Below, piece after piece: positions 7,475 through 14,246 of a stretch of 18,441 bases of DNA. This DNA is from Candidatus Bathyarchaeota archaeon (GTDB lineage: Archaea; Thermoproteota; CALKCG01; B24; JAGTQN01), in the NCBI GenBank assembly GCA_018396395.1, contig JAGTQN010000020.1, forward strand, positions 1,281 through 19,721, written 5' to 3'. Positions within the stretch are counted from its first letter, which is position 1. Every line of letters begins with the position of its first letter. Both the position numbers and the translations under genes were made by a program. The notes under the pieces are model-generated. The model saw only the letters and a program-made list of their open reading frames with translations, searched no databases and was not told the origin of the DNA.

Positions 7475-9460
7475 ATGACAACTTCGAGCCCTGGCTTGGA
7501 AAAAGATATGGAAGCTAGGATTCTAGGAAGTGCCCTTACTTGGCGATCGTTTCTTATACTTCTCTTCGTCGTCTTCCTGATGGCTCCTATGGATACATTC
7601 CTCCAACTATCCTTCTATTCCAGGTTCCTTTCCTCAGGGCCTGGCTATTTGGTGGGCATGCCAGCCCTATGGGTTACGGTCATCCTTTTCGCAGAGATTG
7701 CCAGAATCTTCGGAAAGCCCCTCACAAGGCATGAGGTCTTCCTTATCTACTCCCTCTTCGGTACTGCTATGACAGAAACCTTCTTCATCGATGTTCTCTA
7801 TCAAGGCTATCATAAGTCCCATTTCATAACTACCTACTTCACGGATCCAAGAACGGGGCTTCCCCTTTCCCAAGTCCTTCCCAGTTGGTACGCGCCCCCT
7901 TTGGGCTCTTCGGCGTACGCCTTTAGTTCCTTCCTCCATCCTGATTGGATGCTTCCCATAGCCGTCCTCATCCTTTCTATCATTTTCGGGCTCTGCGCTG
8001 AGCTTGGGCTTGGGCTCATATGCGCTTATCTTTACGTAGAGGTTGAGAAGCTTCCATACCCAACGGTTGCCCTAGGCTCAGAGTCCATCATAACGATCGC
8101 CGAGAGGGAGCCAACGAGGGTAAAGCTCTTCACCATAGGTACCATCGTTAGCCTCATATGGTCGGCCTTCAGCTTCGGAGTCCCGACAGCCTTGGGAGCT
8201 GCCTTCGGAATTCGAGCAGGCATCCTCACCTTCGCGGACCTTACGACTTTTATAGACAAATTCCTCCCAGGTGTCGTTTTTGCCTTCACCTTTGAGCCCT
8301 TCCCCTATACCTTCGCATGGTTGCTTCCGACCTCAACCATCGTATCCATGGTCATAGGATCCTTCGCCATTTGGATCATCGGGAACTACCTCGCCCTTCA
8401 CATACCATCTCCCCTCTTCGCCCAATTCCAGCGGGAGTACGTCGTAGGATCTCCCGCTTCCTTTGTCATGTGGAGAGCCCAGCTCCATGTATGGCTCAGC
8501 TTCTTCATAGGAGCTGCCTTAGGATTGGCGATTCCAAGGCTCATCACGGGATGGCGGTATCTCCTTTCGGGTATACGAAGCCTTTCACGTCTAGGAAGGA
8601 CTTCCGAGGCTGCGACAGGATATCCGCCAATAAAGGTCATCCTTGTCCTATGGCTCTTGGGACTTATTGGTTCGACAGTCCTACTCTACTTCCTTGTTCC
8701 CCAGTTTCCCCTATGGACCCTCCTTCTCTTCGTCATAGTCCTGCCCTTCGTTACAGCCATGATAAGCGCCAGGGGTATGGGTGAAACGGGATTCGGAGTA
8801 AGCATACCGAATATGAAGGAGCTCGCCATTATTACGTCAGGCTATATGGGAGCCGAAGTCTGGTTCATGCCCCTTTATGCCAGAAGCTTGGGCACAGGAG
8901 CCTTTGCCTCAGAACTCTCCTATACGGCAAAGGTTTGCCAGATCACGGGAACCCGCTTCATGGACTATGTGAAGACCTACCTCATACTACTTCCATTAAC
9001 CATGGTCGTGAGCTTCGTCATTATAAGCTATTTCTGGGCCATTGCTCCAGTTCCATCCTCTACCTATCCGGCAACGGTTAATAACTGGCCTGAACTCGTC
9101 GTGCAGCAGAACTTCACGGCGACCAATTTCTTTGCCCTCTTCAAGCCGGAGCTTGCCCTATGGGCCTTTGTTCTCTTAGCCATCCTAACCCTTATTACGA
9201 GCCGAGTGCGCATCCCATACTTCAGTCCCATCGCCCTCGTGGCAGGATTCGGAACAGCTCCATGGGTCGTCATCGCCTTTATCATAGGCCATGTCATAGG
9301 CGTTCAAATATTCGAGAAGAAGCTTGGAAAAGATTGGTGGCGTAGATACAGGGCAGTCCTGTTGGCAGGCATTACTTGCGGGTATGGAATTGTCGCAACC
9401 TTGGCAGGAGTTACAGCCCTCATTTCTAGGGCTTTATGGTATAGTCCCAAGCCTTATTGA
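7475..9460 (+). CDS. OPT-like polytopic membrane protein, paralogue of the first operon gene
   Basis: This 661-aa, highly hydrophobic protein has roughly 12-14 membrane segments. It shares an order of landmarks with the gene at 916-2973: a TRHEVFLIYSLFG block where the other has SRQELAILFG, VEVEKLPYPTVALGSE at about 187-202 where the other has IEIDRLSYPS, and TGWRYLLSGIRSL near 357-369 where the other has LGWRYIADSLSRA. This suggests a divergent duplication within the operon and perhaps a hetero-oligomeric transporter. I assign it to the same DUF6785-like, OPT-related group with moderate confidence. The ATG at 7475 lies 5 nt after the stop of the fusion gene, with an AGGAAAG-type site overlapping that stop region, so translational coupling is likely. 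It is the last gene of the operon; the next gene is convergent. The substrate is unknown. Confidence 0.74.
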   Translation: MTTSSPGLEKDMEARILGSALTWRSFLILLFVVFLMAPMDTFLQLSFYSRFLSSGPGYLVGMPALWVTVILFAEIARIFGKPLTRHEVFLIYSLFGTAMTETFFIDVLYQGYHKSHFITTYFTDPRTGLPLSQVLPSWYAPPLGSSAYAFSSFLHPDWMLPIAVLILSIIFGLCAELGLGLICAYLYVEVEKLPYPTVALGSESIITIAEREPTRVKLFTIGTIVSLIWSAFSFGVPTALGAAFGIRAGILTFADLTTFIDKFLPGVVFAFTFEPFPYTFAWLLPTSTIVSMVIGSFAIWIIGNYLALHIPSPLFAQFQREYVVGSPASFVMWRAQLHVWLSFFIGAALGLAIPRLITGWRYLLSGIRSLSRLGRTSEAATGYPPIKVILVLWLLGLIGSTVLLYFLVPQFPLWTLLLFVIVLPFVTAMISARGMGETGFGVSIPNMKELAIITSGYMGAEVWFMPLYARSLGTGAFASELSYTAKVCQITGTRFMDYVKTYLILLPLTMVVSFVIISYFWAIAPVPSSTYPATVNNWPELVVQQNFTATNFFALFKPELALWAFVLLAILTLITSRVRIPYFSPIALVAGFGTAPWVVIAFIIGHVIGVQIFEKKLGKDWWRRYRAVLLAGITCGYGIVATLAGVTALISRALWYSPKPY

Positions 9461-9615
9461 GAAGAAAAAAGACGATGTCTTAAATCCTTTTCATTAGGTT
9501 AGAAGGGGAACTGAAAGGTTCCGCCACCAAGTAAGGCTTTCTTACCCCTTTACTTTCCAAGCCCTTCCATTGCCTACGATTCTCGAAAGCAAGGGCTTTA
9601 AGTCGAATCGGGCGG
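9461..9615. other. Convergent intergenic region with weak terminator-like repeats
   Basis: This is the gap between the end of the membrane operon (plus) and the end of the amidohydrolase gene (minus). A small hairpin, AAGAC/GTCTT (9469-9473 with 9477-9481), is followed by AAATCCTTTTC and could help end plus-strand transcripts. AAGCCCTT (9559-9566) and AAGGGCTT (9591-9598) form an 8-bp inverted repeat with a 24-nt loop. Both are weak signals. No gene is seen. Confidence 0.35.
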
Positions 9616-10359
9616 TTAGGAAGGGCTTCCCATGTTCCCCCTTAGTAGCCCCTCTAGGTTTTCACCAAGGATAAGCTCCTCCTCTCGCTTCCTTAGATCG
9701 GCAATTCGAAGGATTTCCAAACAAAGCTTAGGAGGCCTCATGGGAGCCTCGCTCCCGAAAATAATCCTTTCAGCTCCAACCTTTTTCACAGCATAGGCTA
9801 GCAGCCTAGGATTAAAGACGTGGGATGTATCCAAGTAAACGTTATCGCAACGCTTTGCGACTTCGATGGCTTGGAGAACGCCCTCATCGGGCTCGAAGTG
9901 TCTATAGCCCATATGCTCCATGATGATAGGAACCCTTGGGAACCTTTCCGCCAGAGGAATGAGCTCCAGAGGAACGCAATTGTAAGTTCCTGTATGGATC
10001 GTTACTGGAATCCTGAGCTCCTCAGCCTTTCGCATTAGGGGATGCGTAAGCTCCGTGAAGAGGGGGACATAGTGGCTCGTAGGCATGATTTTCAATTCGC
10101 AAAAACCATGCCGCTTAACTGCCCTCTCAAGTTTCTCGACAGCCATCTGAGCATGGGGATTGATCCATGCAGCGCCCATAAGCCTGTCCTTATAGGGTTC
10201 CAGAGTCCTCGCATGGCTTTCGAGGTCTGGATCCAAGGAGAAACCTGGCATTACGATGGCTTTCTGAATGCCAGCCTCATCAAGGTCGGCTAGAAGCTCC
10301 TTAGGCCCATAGTAAAAACCCAGGTACTCCATGATATAAGCCGTATGATCGATGCGCAT
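9616..10359 (-). CDS. Amidohydrolase-2 family protein with substituted metal-site residues
   Basis: This 247-aa TIM-barrel-type protein resembles amidohydrolase 2 (PF04909), a family of metal-dependent hydrolases and decarboxylases. Visible landmarks are RIDHTAY at the N-terminus, IVMPGF (35-40), LKIMPT around K90, PVTIHTG with H122, IIMEHMGY with H149, VYLDTS with D178, and IIFGSEAP (199-206). Two usual metal or catalytic positions differ. The N-terminal H-x-H reads H-T-A, and the FGSD aspartate near the C-terminus is Glu (E204). The protein may bind one metal, use another chemistry, or be inactive. The start at 10359 is chosen because GGAGGG (10370-10365) lies 5 nt upstream and the family begins right at the first strand; the in-frame ATG at 10383 would add 8 residues. 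It lies 32 nt downstream of the dehydrogenase gene, probably co-transcribed. The substrate is unknown. Confidence 0.8.
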   Translation of the reverse strand: MRIDHTAYIMEYLGFYYGPKELLADLDEAGIQKAIVMPGFSLDPDLESHARTLEPYKDRLMGAAWINPHAQMAVEKLERAVKRHGFCELKIMPTSHYVPLFTELTHPLMRKAEELRIPVTIHTGTYNCVPLELIPLAERFPRVPIIMEHMGYRHFEPDEGVLQAIEVAKRCDNVYLDTSHVFNPRLLAYAVKKVGAERIIFGSEAPMRPPKLCLEILRIADLRKREEELILGENLEGLLRGNMGSPS

Positions 10360-10364
10360 GAAAT

Positions 10365-10370
10365 CCCTCC
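10365..10370 (-). promoter_or_regulatory. Shine-Dalgarno site deciding the amidohydrolase start
   Basis: On the minus strand GGAGGG at 10370-10365 is followed by ATTTC and the ATG at 10359. This near-ideal spacing favours 10359 over the ATG at 10383, which would place the ribosome site inside the coding region. Confidence 0.8.
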
Positions 10371-10391
10371 AAAATCTCTCCATAAAGGCTT

Positions 10392-11414
10392 TCAGTCGCT
10401 AGACATCGCTAAGGGCCCCTCCCTCCCCTTCCAAGCCTTAAGGGGAAGCCTCCTCCTCTGCTCCGGAACGATGTTAATCGGCTCCTCACCCCTAAGGACC
10501 CTGACGACATCTGTAGCGTTCATTAAAGCCATTCGCCTCCTCGCCTCTACGGTTGCCGAGCCTATATGGGGTGTGAGGACTACGTTCTTCATTTTTATTA
10601 GGGGGCTATCCTTGGGAAGGGGCTCTATGGTGAAGACATCAAGCCCCGCTCCTGCGATCCAACCCTCAGCAAGGGCCTTGCAAAGGGCTTCCTCATCTAT
10701 TATGCCCCCTCTAGCCATATTTATGAGATAGGCGGACCTTTTCATGAGCCTTAATTCCCTTTCGCCTATCATCTTACGGGTTTCGGGGATTAGGGGAACA
10801 TGGATAGTGAAGAAATCCGATGCCTTAAGAAGCTCTTCGAAGGATGCATAGCTCGCCAGACCTTCCTCCTCAGCCTTCGAATTCCTTACGATGTCGTAGT
10901 AGAGGATTCGCATCCCAAAGGCCTTCGCCCTTTTGGCAACTTCATATCCGATCCTTCCTAGGCCGAGGATTCCAAGGGTTTTTCCCTCTATATCCAATCC
11001 AAGGGGCAGGGACTTTGCCTTAGATCGCCACCATCTTCGCCTTACATAGGCATCGGCCACCGGAATGGCCCTAGCAAGGCATAGAATAAGCCCCATGGTC
11101 AACTCAGCTACGGTTCCGGAAAGGGCATTGGGAGTATATGTAACGAATATTCCTCGCTCCGTACAAGCCTCTACATCAACTCGATCCTGATATCCTACCC
11201 CAAAGGAGGCGACTATTTTCAGTCTTGGAGCTCCATTGAGGAAGGCCTTGTCAACCTTGGCAGCGCCAATTAAGGCATCTGCATCGGACATCTCTGCCAT
11301 AAGGTCTTCATGGCTTAAACTAGGGACTACCACGACCTCCGCAACCTCTTCAAGGATCTTCATGGCATCTTGGTGAAGCTTAAACTGGGAGACAACCTTT
11401 GGCCTCACAAGCAT
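10392..11414 (-). CDS. D-isomer-specific 2-hydroxyacid dehydrogenase (NAD-type)
   Basis: This 340-aa cytoplasmic oxidoreductase probably interconverts a 2-keto acid and a D-2-hydroxy acid, in the glyoxylate/hydroxypyruvate reductase or 3-phosphoglycerate dehydrogenase group. The Rossmann glycine motif GLGRIG is at 151-156, with D174 in YYDIVR at the end of the second strand, which favours NAD(H) over NADP(H). The catalytic triad is present: R235 in NMARGGIIDE, E264 in FTIEPLP, and H283 in TPHIGSAT. The length is normal for the core family; no ACT or other regulatory domain is attached. The ATG at 11414 follows AGGGGCG closely. The amidohydrolase gene lies 32 nt downstream on the same strand, suggesting a shared small-molecule pathway, perhaps acid or lactone metabolism; that is inference. 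The exact substrate cannot be read from sequence. Confidence 0.9.
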   Translation of the reverse strand: MLVRPKVVSQFKLHQDAMKILEEVAEVVVVPSLSHEDLMAEMSDADALIGAAKVDKAFLNGAPRLKIVASFGVGYQDRVDVEACTERGIFVTYTPNALSGTVAELTMGLILCLARAIPVADAYVRRRWWRSKAKSLPLGLDIEGKTLGILGLGRIGYEVAKRAKAFGMRILYYDIVRNSKAEEEGLASYASFEELLKASDFFTIHVPLIPETRKMIGERELRLMKRSAYLINMARGGIIDEEALCKALAEGWIAGAGLDVFTIEPLPKDSPLIKMKNVVLTPHIGSATVEARRRMALMNATDVVRVLRGEEPINIVPEQRRRLPLKAWKGREGPLAMSSD

Positions 11415-11587
11415 CGCCCCTATTTTCCGATAGGATTCTTAATCACTCATTTCTCCTTATTTAGAATTCCCATTTAGACTTATGTAAACCTGGGCGAAGA
11501 ATCCTTACCCTTTCAATTGGCGAGCCGTTTTCCGATAGTTTCAGAATAGATAGACTTAAATAGGCGAAAGCATCTATGATGCAATAG
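11415..11587. promoter_or_regulatory. Divergent promoter region
   Basis: This lies between the dehydrogenase gene (minus) and the HTH gene (plus). For the minus side, CTAAATAAGG in the complement of about 11454-11464 is a plausible TATA box some 45 nt upstream of the ATG. A short CCTAT/ATAGG hairpin overlaps the ribosome-binding region. For the plus side, ACTTAAATAGG at 11553-11563 is a good TATA-like box only about 25-30 nt before the ATG at 11588, implying a nearly leaderless mRNA. The 11-mer TTTTCCGATAG occurs at 11423-11433 and again at 11528-11538. Confidence 0.5.
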
Positions 11588-11782
11588 ATGTCAGAAAAGA
11601 CAGAAAAGCTATTGAGAGTGGGAGAAGTTGCGAAAAGGCTTCAAGTATCTAGGAGAACCGTTGAGAGGTGGATTACGCAAGGCAAGATGAGGGCCATTAA
11701 GTATCCGAGCGGTAGGTTTAAAGTTCCTGAAAGCGAAGTTGAGCGGATATGGAGGTCTTTAAAAGCTACAGAATCCCAGTAG
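11588..11782 (+). CDS. Standalone MerR/excisionase-type HTH protein (IS607 TnpA N-terminal domain)
   Basis: This intact 64-aa protein is mostly one winged-helix DNA-binding unit: LLRVGEVAKRLQVSRRTVER (residues 8-27), then WITQGKMRAIKYPSGRFKVPESEVERI. This matches the N-terminal domain of IS607-type TnpA, which binds element ends. Full TnpA continues for about 130 further residues with a serine recombinase domain (YARVSS block). Here a TAG follows residue 64 and no recombinase sequence is seen before tnpB starts. The last 34 nt overlap the start of tnpB in another frame. It has its own TATA-like box at 11553-11563. It cannot catalyse strand exchange; it could still bind DNA as a repressor or be a deletion remnant. 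A natural HTH-only variant is also possible. Confidence 0.8.
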   Translation: MSEKTEKLLRVGEVAKRLQVSRRTVERWITQGKMRAIKYPSGRFKVPESEVERIWRSLKATESQ

Positions 11783-12877
11783 AAGCTCCAAAAGACATGA
11801 TCGAAGCCTACTTCGTGGTTAAGCAGAGAGCTTTAAACGCGTTTTTCTCCCATGTTAAGGTTTCTAGGAAAGCTCACTTAAAATTAAAGAAAGAAAACTT
11901 AAGGAATCTGCGAAACGAGCTAATGAGGGATTGGAGTTTTTCAAAACACTATGTTGATTCCGCCATAAACTCCGTTATCAGCCTTGTTAAAGGTTGAGTA
12001 TCACTCTACAATAGGGGGAAAGCTAAGAGTAAGCCTGAGGTAACAAAAAGAACTGTTTACATCAAGAACACTTTATTCAGCTTCAAGAACGGTGTTCTGA
12101 AGATCAGCATTGAGCCGAAGAAGAGATATCTCGTGGTAGATCTGACAAAGTATTCTTGGATTCCAAAGGACTTCGATAAAATCGGAGGGCTTCTTCTGAC
12201 TGAGAAAGAACTGATAATTACGGTTAAGAAGGAGGTTGAATCGAAAGCGGAAGATTGGGGTTCATTCGACGTAAATCTAACGAATGTAACCGCGTTTATA
12301 GATGGAGGATTGAACGCTACGATTTAAGAGAGCTTTACCACATTCATAGAACTTATGAGATTAAAAGGCGGAAGATTCAAAAGCTAGCGAAGCTTAAACC
12401 GAAGACTTCGAAGAAGCTTCTCGAGAAGTATTCTAGACGTGAAAAGAATAGGGCTAAAGACTTCATGCACGAACTGACTACACGAATAGCCCGGAAGCTC
12501 AGAGAGAAGAACTGCGGAGCCATATTCGAGAACCTGAAAGGGATAAAGAGACGAATCCTAAACGGATCTAAGGATATGAATAGGAAGCTCTCAAAGTGGA
12601 ATGCTAGGGCCTTCCAGTCCATGCTCGAATACAAGCTTAAATGGTTTGGATTAGACGTGAAGTATGTTAATCCGAGAAGGTCTTCGAAAACCTGCCCTCT
12701 CTGCTCAGAAGCATGGCTTCCTATAAGGGTAGGTCTACGAAGTGCAGAAAATGCGGTGCTGCAATCGATCAAGACGTTGTAGCGGTCTTAAACCTTTGGA
12801 TGTGGGGAGAAGGGTTTACCCCGAAAGCCCTCAATGAATTAATCGAGAGGGAAGGGCTAAGCATGGATTCTATATAG
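11749..12877 (+). pseudogene. tnpB: TnpB RNA-guided nuclease, broken by one stop and two frameshifts
   Basis: Conceptual repair gives a near full-length TnpB (about 375 aa) starting MEVFKSYRIPVEAPKD. The damage is a TGA at 11995-11997, where Trp is usual before VSLYNRGKAKSKPEV. There is also a one-base loss near 12306 (joining FIDG to RIERYDLRELYH) and another near 12711 (joining CPLCSE to MASYKGRSTKCRKCG). RuvC-type residues are still visible: Asp in FDVNLTN, Glu in IFENLKG, and Asp in IDQDVVAVLN. The four-Cys zinc finger CPLC/CRKC also survives. TnpB uses an omega-RNA made from the element's 3' end to cut DNA at the vacated site and so preserve the transposon. The preserved motifs imply fairly recent death. 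The TAG stop at 12875-12877 falls in the loop of the 3' hairpin. Confidence 0.88.
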
Positions 12878-12898
12878 ACATATATCCATACTTAGCTC
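12854..12898 (+). other. Hairpin at the 3' end of tnpB (element right end, omega-RNA part or terminator)
   Basis: GCTAAGCATGGAT (12856-12868) pairs with ATCCATACTTAGC (12884-12896), 12 of 13 positions matching, plus G-T and G-C extensions. The 15-nt loop contains the tnpB stop codon. IS607/IS605-group elements carry structured right ends that also become the scaffold of the omega-RNA, so that role is plausible. A terminator is the alternative. Confidence 0.65.
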
Positions 12899-12959
12899 AG
12901 AACCTTATTCTAAGCGATACTACAGTAGGGGCATGGAGTACCAAGGAAGGGAAGGAAAA

Positions 12960-13082
12960 TGGGGCCGGCCGGATTTGAACCGGCGATCACATGGGTTCTT
13001 GGTTTTCCTCCAAACAGAGGCTTCGGTTGCGAGGAAAGGGCTCCCGAGCCATGTAGCCTAGACCATACTAGCCGACGGCCCC
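12960..13082 (-). tRNA. trnP: tRNA-Pro (anticodon CGG) with a 47-nt intron
   Basis: The minus strand reads acceptor GGGGCCG (5' at 13082) pairing with CGGCCCC, and a D-stem GGCT/GGCT containing G-U pairs. The anticodon stem is CATGG/CCATG with loop CTCGGG plus C38, and the T-arm is GCCGG TTCAAAT CCGGC. The discriminator A is at 12960, and no CCA is encoded. The anticodon CGG (13046-13044) reads proline codon CCG, and G37 is typical for tRNA-Pro. Removing 47 nt after position 37 leaves a 76-nt tRNA, which exactly accounts for the length. The 5' exon is 13082-13043 and the 3' exon 12995-12960. Confidence 0.95.
12996..13042 (-). other. tRNA-Pro intron at position 37/38 (archaeal bulge-helix-bulge type)
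   Basis: The intron starts AGCCC and ends AAGAA on the minus strand. TTTCCTC and GAGGAAA inside it form a 7-bp stem. Proposed 3-nt bulges are GG^A and AA^C, separated by a central helix of CTCG with CAAG, which has one C-A mismatch at anticodon base 34. Archaeal tRNA splicing endonuclease cuts such bulges. The fit is good but slightly relaxed. Confidence 0.82.
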
Positions 13083-13106
13083 TACGTTCCTTTGGGGAAA
13101 TCTTCC

Positions 13107-13114
13107 CATAAAGG
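13107..13114 (-). promoter_or_regulatory. TATA-like box of tRNA-Pro
   Basis: On the minus strand CCTTTATG (complement of 13107-13114) lies about 25-32 bp upstream of the tRNA 5' end and is preceded by an A-rich GAAAAA stretch that could be the BRE. Its position suits an archaeal TBP/TFB promoter. Confidence 0.55.
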
Positions 13115-13246
13115 TTTTTCGTAATAGATCGCTCAATAGGGAAGGCCTATCTTTTTATCTTATCGAAAAGGAAAGATGCCCATGGCACCTACGATAATCA
13201 GGGACTGTGCGGATGAAGGCGGATGTTTTGGAGGCTGCAGCTTCTC

Positions 13247-13271
13247 GTTTCAAAGATACTGTCAAGTTATT
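13247..13271 (+). repeat. IS6-like element: left target duplication plus left inverted repeat
   Basis: GTTTCAAA (13247-13254) is the left copy of an 8-bp target site duplication. It is followed by the 17-bp terminal repeat GATACTGTCAAGTTATT (13255-13271). The same repeat, inverted, is found at 14247-14263 and is followed by the second GTTTCAAA. Confidence 0.95.
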
Positions 13272-13954
13272 TTTAAGGGCTTTAAGAAGCCGCTTTTGGA
13301 AGTGGTCACTATCGAGTGGCTCCTCGAAGCCCTTAGAAAGTGGTTTTTTCAGGCGTAATAGGTTTTCGTTGCAATTGAAGGTTAGGGCAATTCTGCTTTA
13401 CATGGTTTGAGCTATCGGGACATAACCTACGTCCTGAGGGTTGTTCCCTGCAGCCATGAAGCCGTAAGGCTTTGGGTTAAGCCCTGAAGCTGGAGCTTGT
13501 AACGTCAAGGGGCTAAACCAAGGCATATGGTAGCCTTCGATGAGAATAAGCTAACATCAAGGCTAATGGCGAATGGCGCTACCTATGGGCTGTCATAGAC
13601 TTGATACGCGTGAGCCATTGGCTATATGGGCTTCCTGGCATAGGAAAATCCTCCATGCAAAGCCTTCCTTAGGAAGGCGCTGGAGACGTGCATGAACAAG
13701 CCAGTCATCCTTGTCGATAAGAGACCATGGTATCCCAAGCCTTCAAGCCCTTGGCCTTGAAGGGAAGCATAAAATAAAACTTCAGAGAGAAAAACCGCAT
13801 TGAAAGATGGTTCAGAACCATGAAAGCCATTAGGCGCTTCTATGCTTCAACAACTTCCAGTAAGGAAGATGCCCATCCTCAAGATCTAGGCGCCTCATAA
13901 GGCTTTTCGTCCTATGGTACAACTTCATAAGGCGCATGAAACCCTAGGAAGACC
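13272..13954 (+). pseudogene. IS6-like DDE transposase, broken
   Basis: Fragments in several frames read in order as an IS6-type transposase. FRRNRFSLQLKVRAILLYM ends near 13400. SYRDITYVLRVVPCSHEAVR begins near 13411 and ends in a LWVK helix-turn-helix region. VAFDENKL carries the likely first catalytic Asp at 13539-13541. FLRKALETCMNKPVILVDK, then RPWYP, holds the second Asp at 13716-13718. REKNRIERWFRTMKAIRRFY holds the Glu at 13802-13804. Frameshifts and stops (for example near 13405 and inside 13480-13620) prevent expression as one protein. The C-terminal third is repeated exactly downstream, so a second RPWYP and ERWFRT region is present at 13966-14234. No good start codon remains near the left end. 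Confidence 0.85.
13686..13954 (+). repeat. Exact 269-bp tandem repeat, copy 1
   Basis: The sequence starts ACGTGCATGAACAAG and ends CTAGGAAGACC, and is identical to 13966-14234 with an offset of 280 bp. It covers the 3' third of the IS6-like transposase remnant. An 11-nt spacer, TTCTTTCCCCT, separates the copies. Confidence 0.97.
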
Positions 13955-13965
13955 TTCTTTCCCCT

Positions 13966-14234
13966 ACGTGCATGAACAAGCCAGTCATCCTTGTCGATAA
14001 GAGACCATGGTATCCCAAGCCTTCAAGCCCTTGGCCTTGAAGGGAAGCATAAAATAAAACTTCAGAGAGAAAAACCGCATTGAAAGATGGTTCAGAACCA
14101 TGAAAGCCATTAGGCGCTTCTATGCTTCAACAACTTCCAGTAAGGAAGATGCCCATCCTCAAGATCTAGGCGCCTCATAAGGCTTTTCGTCCTATGGTAC
14201 AACTTCATAAGGCGCATGAAACCCTAGGAAGACC
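13966..14234 (+). repeat. Exact 269-bp tandem repeat, copy 2
   Basis: No mismatch to copy 1 was found when the two were compared line by line. This copy is followed by 12 nt and then the right inverted repeat of the IS6-like element, so it is the one in the original position relative to the element end. Confidence 0.97.
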
Positions 14235-14246
14235 GCCAGCAATACC

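Larger units (their letters stand above)
11588..12898 (+). mobile_element. IS607/IS605-group insertion sequence remnant (HTH + broken tnpB)
   Basis: The element pairs a MerR/excisionase-type HTH gene with a tnpB gene, the usual order in IS607 elements. The serine recombinase catalytic domain that normally follows the HTH is missing, and tnpB carries a nonsense codon and two frameshifts. The 3' end includes a 45-nt hairpin that may be the right end of the element. Exact borders are uncertain because these elements lack terminal inverted repeats and target duplications. The right side lies about 60 bp from the 3' end of tRNA-Pro. Confidence 0.75.

Noticed and set aside
8317..8784. 155-aa plus-strand reading frame
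   Set aside because: It is a shadow in another frame of the well-supported OPT-like gene at 7475-9460; its composition is unlike a real protein.
10360..10383. Upstream ATG of the amidohydrolase gene at 10383
   Set aside because: A strong GGAGGG site inside this stretch, correctly spaced for the ATG at 10359, makes the longer form unlikely.
12377..12772. 131-aa minus-strand reading frame
   Set aside because: It is antisense to the tnpB remnant; a long antisense frame is expected from its codon use.
13176..13410. Two overlapping plus-strand frames of 60 and 67 aa
   Set aside because: Both cross the left end of the IS6-like element; they mix flanking DNA with transposase fragments and are not genes as they stand.
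13686..14234. Possible CRISPR or satellite array
   Set aside because: There are only two long copies (269 bp) with an 11-nt spacer, and they encode transposase fragments; this is a tandem duplication, not an array.
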